Origin: Acidihalobacter yilgarnensis
GTDB lineage: Bacteria; Pseudomonadota; Gammaproteobacteria; DSM-5130; Acidihalobacteraceae
DNA: 64,000 nucleotides
Direction: 5' to 3'
NCBI RefSeq assembly: GCF_001753245.1
Contig: NZ_CP017415.1
Span: 3,342,040 to 3,406,039 of the forward strand
Each line of letters opens with the position of its first letter. Positions within the stretch are counted from its first letter, which is position 1. The notes beneath the pieces were generated by a model that saw only the letters and a list, made by a program, of their open reading frames with translations, made no database searches and was not told the DNA's origin. Of this stretch, positions 28,581-36,408 are shown piece by piece. The translations under genes and the position numbers were made by a program.

Positions 28581-29926
28581 TCCCTGTCCACCGGCAACGT
28601 GCCGCCCTCGAATACCACTGCGCGATTGCGGCGGCGCCTGCGCCAAACCGCCCATGAGGCGGGTAGATGCACCAAGGCCGTTATGTAATAGATGAGCTTG
28701 AACAGACCGATGGATCGATCCATCGGCGTGCGCCGGAACACATCGCCTGCCAGCAGCGTGGTCACAGCCTCCAACATGCGGAAGGTATTGCGCGGGGACA
28801 GAAACAAATTCTGCATAGCGTGCGTATTAAATCGGTAGATGAACCAGGAAAAGGTCTTCATGCCGCGGCGTAGACGCCGCTCGTAGCGCGCGCACAGACG
28901 GGCCGCATCGGCCGGGCGATCGAGTACGGCATCCACCGTTGCCGCCGCCTCGAAACCGCCGGTAATGGCAAGATGCACGCCACTGGAAAAGACCGGATCC
29001 AGGAAGGCGAAGGCATCGCCGACCAGCAGGTAGCCAGCACCGTAGGCCATCTTCGACAGATAGGTGAAATTACCGGTCGCCTGCACCTCACCGATCAGCG
29101 CCGCACCAGCCATGCGCGCCTGCATGCCTGGGGAAAGGGCAATGGTACGCATCAGGAATTCCGCCGGCGAACAGTCGCGGCCGCGCAGATATTCAGGCCA
29201 GCACACCGCCCCCACGCTCATGGTGCCGTCGCGCAGCGGAATCATCCAGAACCAGCCATGGTCGAACCAATACACGCTGATGTTGCCCGCATCGTCGCCG
29301 TCACGACGTTCGACATTGTTGAAGTGACCGAACAATGCCGCGCTATTATGTGCCGGGTTACGTTCGCGCAGGTCGAAGCGGCGCGAAAGCAAGGTATCGC
29401 GACCCGTGGCATCGACCACGAAGCGCGTCTCCCAAATCTGTTCGGCACCCGACTCGTCCACGGCGCACACGCGTGCGCCGCCCGCGGCGCGAAATTCGAC
29501 GCCGGTCACCCGCACGCCCTCGCGCGCATCCGCACCCTTACAAGCCGCGTTACGGAATAAGGCTTCGTCGAATTCCGAGCGGCGCACTTCGTAGGCGTAG
29601 GGGTAGCGCTTGTCCCAAGCCTCGCGAAAGTAATACACCTGACGATGCTTCGGGTGCGTATCGGAATTAAATTCAGCGCCCGGCTTGAGCATGCCGATGC
29701 GCGCATGTACCTCGTCGAGGACACCGAGCTCTTCAAGCAGCGGCAGGGTCATGGGCAGAAGCGATTCGCCGATGTGGAAGCGCGGATGATGCCCCTTCTC
29801 AAGCAGCACCACCTGCCGCCCGCGTTCGGCCAAGCGCGCCGCCGTGGTCGCGCCAGCCGGCCCCCCGCCGATAACGACGACATCGCAGGCCTGCCCTACC
29901 TTTTCATCCTCACGTTTAACTTCCAC
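28577..29926 (-). CDS. Flavin-dependent halogenase-like oxidoreductase
   Basis: A 449-residue FAD enzyme: GGGPAG dinucleotide motif (20-25), HIGESLLP near 51-58, and W225-F-W-M-I-P230, the WxWxIP signature of flavin-dependent halogenases. GDAFAFLDPVFSSG is the second FAD block. Xanthomonadins are brominated aryl polyenes, so ring halogenation of the hydroxybenzoate-derived polyene is a plausible job, but many proteins of this subfamily are unproven. The GTG at 29926 is chosen for its AAGGAG site 10 bases upstream; a TTG at 29932 is possible. Coupled to the chorismatase gene. Confidence 0.8.
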   Translation of the reverse strand: MEVKREDEKVGQACDVVVIGGGPAGATTAARLAERGRQVVLLEKGHHPRFHIGESLLPMTLPLLEELGVLDEVHARIGMLKPGAEFNSDTHPKHRQVYYFREAWDKRYPYAYEVRRSEFDEALFRNAACKGADAREGVRVTGVEFRAAGGARVCAVDESGAEQIWETRFVVDATGRDTLLSRRFDLRERNPAHNSAALFGHFNNVERRDGDDAGNISVYWFDHGWFWMIPLRDGTMSVGAVCWPEYLRGRDCSPAEFLMRTIALSPGMQARMAGAALIGEVQATGNFTYLSKMAYGAGYLLVGDAFAFLDPVFSSGVHLAITGGFEAAATVDAVLDRPADAARLCARYERRLRRGMKTFSWFIYRFNTHAMQNLFLSPRNTFRMLEAVTTLLAGDVFRRTPMDRSIGLFKLIYYITALVHLPASWAVWRRRRRNRAVVFEGGTLPVDRE

Positions 29927-30021
29927 GCCCAAGCTTCTCCTTGATTTCGGAGGCGGGATTATCGCATGCCTCGTCCCATTGGCCATGTGTCACAAATAAC
30001 TTTGAGTTATGTATTATCGGC

Positions 30022-30047
30022 AACGCCTGATCTAGACATCAGGCGTT
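30022..30047. promoter_or_regulatory. Perfect 10-bp dyad in the halogenase/lipoprotein divergent region
   Basis: AACGCCTGAT and ATCAGGCGTT flank a six-base centre (CTAGAC). It lies 29 bases before the lipoprotein start and about 96 bases before the halogenase start. No T-run follows on either strand, so an operator is more likely than a terminator. Confidence 0.5.
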
Positions 30048-30075
30048 ACATTCATAACGGTATAAGGATAAGAAA

Positions 30076-30489
30076 ATGCTCAGATGGGTACTGAAATCAC
30101 TCGCGGTTGCCACCGCGTTACTCGCGCTGGCCGGCTGCACTGCCGTTCCGCTCAAGCCTGCTGCACCGATCAGCGTCCCCTCAGGACTGAGTCACGGACA
30201 GGTTCGCCAGGCAATTCTCAGCGCGCTAACGGGCCGCGGGTGGACCATAGACCATACCGGCAAGCGAAAAATACTTTCGACACTATACCTGCGCGGTCAT
30301 TCCGCAACCGTACGCATCGACTACAGCCAGAGTTCGGTGGACATCACTTACGTTTCCAGCAATAAGCTCGAATATCACATACAGAATGGCAAACCCTATA
30401 TCCACCGCAACTACAACGGATGGGTGGGCTATCTCGAAAGCGATATCCGACGCAATTTGCAAAATAGCCGTTACACGAGCGGAAATTAA
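30076..30489 (+). CDS. Small lipoprotein of unknown function
   Basis: A 137-residue lipoprotein with a type II signal (lipobox LAGC, Cys at residue 21). The mature domain (QAILSALTGRGWTIDHTGKRKILSTL, then VRIDYSQSSVDITYVSS) suggests a small alpha-beta fold. The residue after Cys is Thr, so outer-membrane sorting is expected. Its function is unknown; it diverges from the halogenase-chorismatase pair, sharing a dyad. An AAGGATAAGAAA leader provides the ribosome site. Confidence 0.8.
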   Translation: MLRWVLKSLAVATALLALAGCTAVPLKPAAPISVPSGLSHGQVRQAILSALTGRGWTIDHTGKRKILSTLYLRGHSATVRIDYSQSSVDITYVSSNKLEYHIQNGKPYIHRNYNGWVGYLESDIRRNLQNSRYTSGN

Positions 30490-30523
30490 CCGACATCACG
30501 CGCTGGCCCGTCGGGAAGACGGG

Positions 30524-31339
30524 TCAGCGCTGACAGCTCGGACAATAGAAGGTATTGCGCTGCGCCAGCACGACGGCCTGTATCCCTGTCCCGCAAACCA
30601 GGCACGGCTGGCCGGCACGGCCGTAGACCCTCAGGCTCACACTGAAATAACCGGGGCGCCCATCCTCGCGCACAAAGTCGCGCAAGGTCGTCCCGCCCGC
30701 CTCGATCGCCTCGATCAACACCTCTCGCACGCAAGTGGCTAAGCGCTCGTAACGTACGGCGGCAACGCGTCCGGCAGCGCGACGCGGATCGATTCCTGCC
30801 CGGAACAACGATTCACTGGCGTAGATGTTGCCGACGCCAACCACCACCCGTCCATCCATCAGCAGCGCCTTGACCGGGCTACGCCGCCCGCGTGCATAGG
30901 CCTGCAGGCGAGCACCATCGAACCCATCGGACAGCGGCTCCGGCCCCAGAGATGCCAGTAACGGGTGCGATTCGGGATCATCCTGCGTCCACAGTAACGC
31001 GCCAAAACGACGGGGGTCGTGCAGGCGTAGAGCCATGCCACCCGTCAGACGGATATCCACGTGATCATGACGTGCCGGGAGGCTGTCGGCCGACACAATC
31101 CGCAAACTACCCGACATCCCGAGGTGCAGGATAGCGGTGCCGGCGGCAGTGCGTAGCAACAGGTACTTACCGCGTCGCTCGACCGCCTGAATCCGTTGCC
31201 CCTGGAGAGAAGCCTTCAGCGTCGAAGGGATCGGCCAGCGCAGGCGGGCTTCGCGCACCACCACGTCCGTGACGCGGCGGTCGAGCAAATGCGGTGCAAT
31301 CCCTCTGCGTGTGGTTTCGACCTCCGGCAATTCCGGCAC
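30524..31339 (-). CDS. mutM: Formamidopyrimidine-DNA glycosylase (Fpg)
   Basis: A 271-residue base-excision enzyme for 8-oxoguanine and formamidopyrimidines. After Met removal the chain starts [12 protein letters not shown], with catalytic P2 and E3. The helix-two-turn-helix block ([19 protein letters not shown]) and the C-terminal zinc finger (CLVC ... CPSC) are present. The start is GTG. It begins one base after the stop of the OmpV-type gene, so both are on one transcript. Confidence 0.96.
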   Translation of the reverse strand: MPELPEVETTRRGIAPHLLDRRVTDVVVREARLRWPIPSTLKASLQGQRIQAVERRGKYLLLRTAAGTAILHLGMSGSLRIVSADSLPARHDHVDIRLTGGMALRLHDPRRFGALLWTQDDPESHPLLASLGPEPLSDGFDGARLQAYARGRRSPVKALLMDGRVVVGVGNIYASESLFRAGIDPRRAAGRVAAVRYERLATCVREVLIEAIEAGGTTLRDFVREDGRPGYFSVSLRVYGRAGQPCLVCGTGIQAVVLAQRNTFYCPSCQR

Positions 31340-31340
31340 T

Positions 31341-32210
31341 TCAAGGCTCCTCGGACTCAACCAGGCGCGAGGAAGTGGCAAATATCCAGCTCATGCCCAC
31401 ACCCACCGCGAAATACTGCTGCGTCTCGACCAAGGGACTATTCACAAAACTCGCACCAGCCAAATTGTCGTAACGCAGGAAACCGCCTACCCAGTAGTGG
31501 GCAAAGCGCCGGCTGACGGTCAGGTATACGCTGCTACCGCTGTAGCCAGCTCCCGCGGCATAGGCGGGCCGGCCCGGACGAACATAGGCCGGCGCCACAT
31601 CGTAAAAATAGGCGTGGTAACGACTATCGGCGAAATTAGGGCCGATCGAGGCACCCAGCATCCAACCACTGCCGCGATAATCGGGCAATGTGAGATTGAG
31701 ATTCGGCGTACTCACCCAGCCGATGGGCTTGAACGACAGCGTGAAGGCCGCCCGCAGCGGCCAACGCAGATCCAGCATCGTGCCGGGCGTATCAATCAGG
31801 ACATACTGCAAGGAGGGCCCGATCTCGAAGCTGGGGCTGAGATTGGGCATGCCAGTACGTGCCGGAATCTGTCCGCTCTGTACCGGTGGGCCCGCATAAG
31901 CGCTCAAATTGAGCTGGAATCGATCGTTCTGGTAAAACACGCCACGAATGCCCTGGCGATCCGAGCGCAGAAAACGCCCTCGATAGACGAGATATGGCAA
32001 TGGCAAGAAATAGACAACTTCGCCACGCGCACCCCGATAGGCTGGAATGCTCGTAACGCCCATACCCACGCCCAATTCCCACAGCGGTCGAAGCTCGCCA
32101 TGGGCTGTTGACGCCCAGGCCAACACGCCAGCCAGCAGGGGTATGCGTCCACGGTGCGCCAACCATATCCGGCGCAATCGTCGGGGTAAGGCGGACTGCT
32201 TGCGCATCAT
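31341..32210 (-). CDS. MipA/OmpV-family outer-membrane protein
   Basis: A 289-residue protein with a signal peptide (cleavage after STAHG, residue about 38) and alternating amphipathic beta strands ending in an aromatic-rich pattern (GVGMSWIF), followed by a short polar tail. The opening [18 protein letters not shown] is the MipA/OmpV signature. In E. coli MipA scaffolds MltA and PBP1B; other members are porin-like. It diverges from the aryl-polyene operon and is coupled to mutM. Confidence 0.85.
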   Translation of the reverse strand: MMRKQSALPRRLRRIWLAHRGRIPLLAGVLAWASTAHGELRPLWELGVGMGVTSIPAYRGARGEVVYFLPLPYLVYRGRFLRSDRQGIRGVFYQNDRFQLNLSAYAGPPVQSGQIPARTGMPNLSPSFEIGPSLQYVLIDTPGTMLDLRWPLRAAFTLSFKPIGWVSTPNLNLTLPDYRGSGWMLGASIGPNFADSRYHAYFYDVAPAYVRPGRPAYAAGAGYSGSSVYLTVSRRFAHYWVGGFLRYDNLAGASFVNSPLVETQQYFAVGVGMSWIFATSSRLVESEEP

Positions 32211-32382
32211 CGGGGAGGTCCATCACAGGCTTGAGGGGATTCAGGGCGAGTATCCGGCAATCCCGACGCATCGAATGCGGGCTTTTGCCATTTCCGGGCC
32301 GTTGGTAAGATACCATAGACGGTTTCAGGCGCCTGACGGGCTACGCAGAGACGCCAACCAAGTTCAAAACAGGGGGGACAGA

Positions 32383-32652
32383 ATGGATCAAGCGGGCGGG
32401 ATCGAGCAGGAAGTGGCCGATCTGATTATCTCCACGCTCAACCTCGATGAGGTTGGCGTCACCGAAATCGACCCGGAGGCTCCGTTGTTCCGCGAAGGCC
32501 TCGGACTCGACTCCATCGACGCTCTGGAACTCGCACTCGCCATATCAAACCGTTATGGCTTCCAGATCAAATCCGACGATAGCGATACATTGAGTATATT
32601 TACCTCTTTGCGCACCCTGTCCGAGCATATCCAGCAACACCGGGTCACCTGA
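32383..32652 (+). CDS. Acyl carrier protein of the aryl-polyene operon
   Basis: An 89-residue dedicated ACP. The phosphopantetheine attachment site is S44 in GLGLDSIDALEL. It differs from housekeeping AcpP (sequence DSLDTVE) and matches the ACPs of aryl-polyene/xanthomonadin clusters (DSIDALEL). It heads the operon, with AGGGGGGA ahead of the ATG, and would carry the growing polyene chain. Confidence 0.93.
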   Translation: MDQAGGIEQEVADLIISTLNLDEVGVTEIDPEAPLFREGLGLDSIDALELALAISNRYGFQIKSDDSDTLSIFTSLRTLSEHIQQHRVT

Positions 32653-32666
32653 GCCGAAGCAAAAGT

Positions 32667-33281
32667 ATGATGCGATTCTGGCCGCTATTGGTCCTGATGT
32701 ACCCTCTCACGGCCCACCTCAGTATCGTCTACGGTGTACCGCTCCCGGCTGCGCTGCTACTGGTCACCGTATTATCGCTGAGTTTCAGGCAAGCCATGGC
32801 GCGGCGCGACCGCACCAACGTGCTGATGTTGACGCTATACGCGGTATTTACGCTGATGATGGTCGAGTGGACCGGGTTGCGAGGCGCGCTCTACCTCCCC
32901 CCCGTGGTCATGAATGCCTCTGTCGCCTATTTGTTTGCTCGCTCGCTGATGCCCGGACGCACTGATCTGATCACCCTGATCGCCACTCACGTCGAGCCCG
33001 AAGTAACGCCGGCGATGCAGCGCTACGCGCGCCGTGCGTGTTGGGCCTGGATGTATTTCTCCGCTTCACTTGCCATTGCCGCCGCCATCCTCGCGCTGTA
33101 TGCCCCGATAGAAATCTGGTCATGGTCTACCAACGTACTGAACTACCTGCTGATCGCAGGCTTTTTCATTGGTGAATGGTTGGTTCGCATGTGGGTATTG
33201 GGTCGTAACCAAACGGCAGGTCCGTTGGCAACCCTGCGGGCCATGTCGAGCTTTGACTACAAGCAGCTACTGCAGACATGA
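32667..33281 (+). CDS. Polytopic membrane protein of aryl-polyene clusters (COG4648 type)
   Basis: A 204-residue inner-membrane protein with about six hydrophobic segments and the motif LPPVVMNASVAYLFARSLMPGRTDLIT. Such proteins sit between the ACP and the acyl-AMP ligase in aryl-polyene clusters; their role is unknown. It is 14 bases after the ACP gene and overlaps the next gene by four bases. Confidence 0.8.
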   Translation: MMRFWPLLVLMYPLTAHLSIVYGVPLPAALLLVTVLSLSFRQAMARRDRTNVLMLTLYAVFTLMMVEWTGLRGALYLPPVVMNASVAYLFARSLMPGRTDLITLIATHVEPEVTPAMQRYARRACWAWMYFSASLAIAAAILALYAPIEIWSWSTNVLNYLLIAGFFIGEWLVRMWVLGRNQTAGPLATLRAMSSFDYKQLLQT

Positions 33282-34597
33282 CGCCAGCTTCACTACCCCT
33301 GATCCACGTTGGCAAACCGCACTTCCCCATCGCCGTGCGCGAGGGAGAGATCATCAGCCGCGAGCAGTTTCTCGTTGATGTGCATACGGCGGCGTCCCAC
33401 CTACCCGACAGACCTCACGTCATCAATCTCTGCTTCGACCGTTACCACTTCATGGTGGCCTTCGCAGCAGCCTTATTACGTGGTCAACTCAGCCTCCTGC
33501 CGCCAAGCCGGGCGCCGGAAGTAATCGCGGAAGTCGTCAACGAATACGATGCCTATTGCCTATCCGACCGCGCCATCGACGGGCTAGGTCAAGCACCTTA
33601 CCCACTGCGCCTGACACCTGCCATCGAAGGCGCAATGCTACCCAACATAGAGGCCGGGCAAGCGGCCATCATGATATTCACCTCCGGCAGCACGGGTCGC
33701 GCACAGCCCAATCGCAAGACCTGGGGCCAACTCGTCACCGGCACCCGACTGGCCCTGCACCGCTTCGGTCTTGACACGAATCCGCACTACCTGCTCGCAA
33801 CGGTCCCGCCTCAGCACATGTACGGACTCGAATCGACCGTGCTCTACGCCATGCTGGGCCCGAACGCGGTACACGCGGGCCAACCTTTTTACCCCGAAGA
33901 CCTCCGTTTTGCCCTGACGCAGTTGCCAATGCCCCGGATGTTAGTGACCACCCCGGCCCACCTGCGCGTCCTGACACGCTCCGAACTTGAATGGCCTAAA
34001 CCGGATTTCATACTCTGTGCGACCGCGCCGCTCGATGGCAGTCTCGCGGCAGAGGCCGAACAGGCCTTCGGCTGCCCATTGCACGAAATTTATGGCTGCA
34101 CCGAGGCAGGCGCCATTGCCAGTCGCCAGCCCGTCCGTGATCAGTGCTGGCGCCTCTACGAAGGCATGCACCTGATACACCAAGGCGAGAATTGGTTGAT
34201 CGCGGGACCGCAGCTCGATCAACCCCAAACGCTCTCCGATCGGATCGAATATGACGATGACGGCTGTTTCGCGCTCCTCGGACGCAAATCCGAGTTGCTC
34301 AACATTGCCGGCAAGCGCACCACCATCGGCGAACTGAATCACCGCCTGCTATCCATTCCCGGGGTCATTGATGGTTGTTTCATCCAACCCGATCCAACCC
34401 GCGAGCGCTTGGCTGCGCTAGTGGTGGCCCCCGATCTGGACGAAGCGACCCTGCTGCGCCAGCTCGCGCGCAGCATGGACCCGGTCTTCCTGCCCCGCCC
34501 GCTGATCAAACTCACGGCCTTACCCAGAACCGACTCCGGCAAGCTCCCCAGACAAGCCCTGCTGACACTGATCGACAACGCCAGGCTGTCGGCATGA
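33278..34597 (+). CDS. Acyl/aryl-AMP ligase of the aryl-polyene operon
   Basis: A 439-residue ANL-superfamily enzyme, shorter than typical 500-residue members. The ATP-binding loop is IFTSGSTGRAQPN, the A5 block is EIYGCTEAG, and a hinge block (DDDGCFALLGRKSEL) precedes a C-terminal lobe ending LPRTDSGKLPRQAL with the catalytic Lys. It would activate a hydroxybenzoate (from the chorismatase) and load it on the ACP. Overlaps both neighbours by four bases. Confidence 0.87.
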   Translation: MTPASLPLIHVGKPHFPIAVREGEIISREQFLVDVHTAASHLPDRPHVINLCFDRYHFMVAFAAALLRGQLSLLPPSRAPEVIAEVVNEYDAYCLSDRAIDGLGQAPYPLRLTPAIEGAMLPNIEAGQAAIMIFTSGSTGRAQPNRKTWGQLVTGTRLALHRFGLDTNPHYLLATVPPQHMYGLESTVLYAMLGPNAVHAGQPFYPEDLRFALTQLPMPRMLVTTPAHLRVLTRSELEWPKPDFILCATAPLDGSLAAEAEQAFGCPLHEIYGCTEAGAIASRQPVRDQCWRLYEGMHLIHQGENWLIAGPQLDQPQTLSDRIEYDDDGCFALLGRKSELLNIAGKRTTIGELNHRLLSIPGVIDGCFIQPDPTRERLAALVVAPDLDEATLLRQLARSMDPVFLPRPLIKLTALPRTDSGKLPRQALLTLIDNARLSA

Positions 34598-34902
34598 ACC
34601 CACCCAGTTTTGTCGTGAATGCTGGCCACCCGGCCTTGGCCGGGCATTTCCCGGGTCATCCACTGGTACCTGGCGTCGTCATACTCGATGAAGTGATCGC
34701 TGCCGCATCCTCAATGCAACCGGGGCTGTCCGTCATCGGACTGAAAGAAGTCAAATTTCATCGACCCCTGCACCCCGGTAATCGATGCGTGCTCCATTTC
34801 TCGCCCCCTGCAAACGGGCATGTTCGTTTCCAGGGCCGGCATGGCGACGACCTCGTGGCCGAAGGTCGTCTGATCGTCGCAGAAGAGCGCACGACCGAAT
34901 GA
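34594..34902 (+). CDS. FabZ-like 3-hydroxyacyl-ACP dehydratase (hotdog)
   Basis: A 102-residue hotdog protein with HFPGHPLVPGV, the FabZ-type catalytic block (His18), then LDEVIAAASSM where FabZ has its Glu. It would dehydrate 3-hydroxyacyl-ACP and produce the conjugated double bonds of the polyene. It is shorter than FabZ (about 150), as is usual in aryl-polyene clusters (ApeI type). Overlaps both neighbours by four bases. Confidence 0.87.
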   Translation: MNPPSFVVNAGHPALAGHFPGHPLVPGVVILDEVIAAASSMQPGLSVIGLKEVKFHRPLHPGNRCVLHFSPPANGHVRFQGRHGDDLVAEGRLIVAEERTTE

Positions 34903-35789
34903 GTCGCGCGTGGACCGCGCAAACGGAGCTAAGCAACCGCTGGGCCATGGGATTCATACGCTGGGTGGCGCTTAGCCTGGGCAGGCGCGTGGCCCGGCTG
35001 GCGCTACTACCCATCACGGCCTATTACCTGCTACGCGCCGGAGAGTCGCGCCGCCAGTCGCGCGCCTATCTCAGCCGCGTACTGGGGCGCCCCGCACGCC
35101 TGACCGACGTCGCACGCCACATGCACTGCTTCGCCGCCACCATTCTCGACCGTGTCTTCCTACTCTCCGGTCGGGATGCGGGCCTCGACGTCCGCGTCCA
35201 CGGCGAGGCATTGCTCCGAACCCAGATCGAGCACGGCGAAGGCTGCCTGCTCCTCGGTGCCCACCTCGGGAGCTTCGAGGTGCTGCGCGCACTCGGTGTG
35301 CAGCGCCACGCCTTGCCCATCCGCGTGCTCATGTATCCCGAACACAATCAGACCTTGACCCGCATGTTGAGCGCGCTCAATCCGGCAATCGCAGACACTG
35401 TGATTCCGCTCGGCGGTATCGACACCCTGCTGCGGGTCAAAGAGTGCCTCGCAGCCGGCGACCTCGTCGGACTGCTCGGCGACCGTATCGCTGAAAGCGA
35501 CAAAACCCTGCCTTGCGACTTCCTCGGCGGTATCGCGACCTTCCCCCGCGGGCCGCTGCTGACCGCTGCGGCGCTGAAGGCTCCGGTACTGCTATGCTTC
35601 GGCCTCTACCGTGGTGGCAAGCGCTACGACATCCACTTTGAGCGGCTGACCCCGGCCCTTGATATCCCCCGCGCCCAGCGCGACGCGGTAACCACCGAAC
35701 TGACCCGACGCTATGCCGAACGGCTGGAGCATTACACGCGCCTCGCACCATACAACTGGTTCAATTTCTATGACTACTGGCAATCCTAA
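34899..35789 (+). CDS. Lysophospholipid/LpxL-like acyltransferase
   Basis: A 296-residue acyltransferase of the LpxL/HtrB group, with an N-terminal hydrophobic stretch and the catalytic block GAHLGSFEVLR (HxxxxE), then LLGDRIAES. In aryl-polyene clusters this enzyme is thought to attach the finished polyene or an acyl chain to a lipid anchor. It overlaps the dehydratase by four bases and the LolA-like gene by 20. Confidence 0.87.
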   Translation: MSRAWTAQTELSNRWAMGFIRWVALSLGRRVARLALLPITAYYLLRAGESRRQSRAYLSRVLGRPARLTDVARHMHCFAATILDRVFLLSGRDAGLDVRVHGEALLRTQIEHGEGCLLLGAHLGSFEVLRALGVQRHALPIRVLMYPEHNQTLTRMLSALNPAIADTVIPLGGIDTLLRVKECLAAGDLVGLLGDRIAESDKTLPCDFLGGIATFPRGPLLTAAALKAPVLLCFGLYRGGKRYDIHFERLTPALDIPRAQRDAVTTELTRRYAERLEHYTRLAPYNWFNFYDYWQS

Positions 35790-36408
35790 ACCCGTGCGAA
35801 GTCACGGCAGCGGCTTCCACAGCCTCGTCAGCCTGTTTTGCCTCGGGATACTGCTCTCCGCTCAACCCGCCTTCGCGTCCGGCTGGACCCTCACCGATCT
35901 GCTGCAGGGGTTCGCACGCATCACCTCGGCAACGGCGCGTTACACCGAAACCCGCAGCTCCAGCTTCGTGGATATCCCACTGATCAGCCGCGGCCATTTC
36001 AGCTACCGCGCACCCGACTATCTCGCCAAACGGGCAGGCAATGGCGACGGTGGCTATATCGTCCGTGGCAACGAGGTCGAGGTGCTCGGCACCCACCCAC
36101 CGCGGCAACTGCACCTGGACGATTACCCGCCGCTTGCTGCCCTGGTCGCCGCGCTGCGCGCCACGCTTTCAGGCGATGCCTCGACCCTGCACCGCTACTT
36201 CGATCTGCGCCTCAGCGGCAGCGCCAACGGCTGGCGATTGCAACTGACGCCCACCCAACCTGCACTGGCCCAAGCCATCCGCGACATCACGCTGCACGGC
36301 ATTGCCAATCGTCTGACACGCGTGGACATCCGACAAGCGAATGGCGATCACAGCGAATTGACCCTCAGCCATCAGGTCATCCGTGAGCAACCGCACCCTG
36401 CGCCCTGA
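35770..36408 (+). CDS. LolA-like outer-membrane carrier of the aryl-polyene operon
   Basis: A 212-residue periplasmic protein with a signal peptide (cleavage near AFASG, residue 37). The domain (LQGFARITSATARYTETRSSSFVDIPLISRGHFSYRAPDYL) matches LolA-like/LolA_3 carriers, proposed to ferry the polyene lipid to the outer membrane. The start lies inside the acyltransferase 3' end (20-base overlap) and its stop overlaps the exporter by 26 bases. Confidence 0.83.
   Translation: MTTGNPKPVRSHGSGFHSLVSLFCLGILLSAQPAFASGWTLTDLLQGFARITSATARYTETRSSSFVDIPLISRGHFSYRAPDYLAKRAGNGDGGYIVRGNEVEVLGTHPPRQLHLDDYPPLAALVAALRATLSGDASTLHRYFDLRLSGSANGWRLQLTPTQPALAQAIRDITLHGIANRLTRVDIRQANGDHSELTLSHQVIREQPHPAP

Noticed and set aside
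30076-30489. Lipoprotein as the DUF3261 lipoprotein of aryl-polyene clusters
   Set aside because: The length and sequence pattern do not resemble that family, and it is outside the operon.
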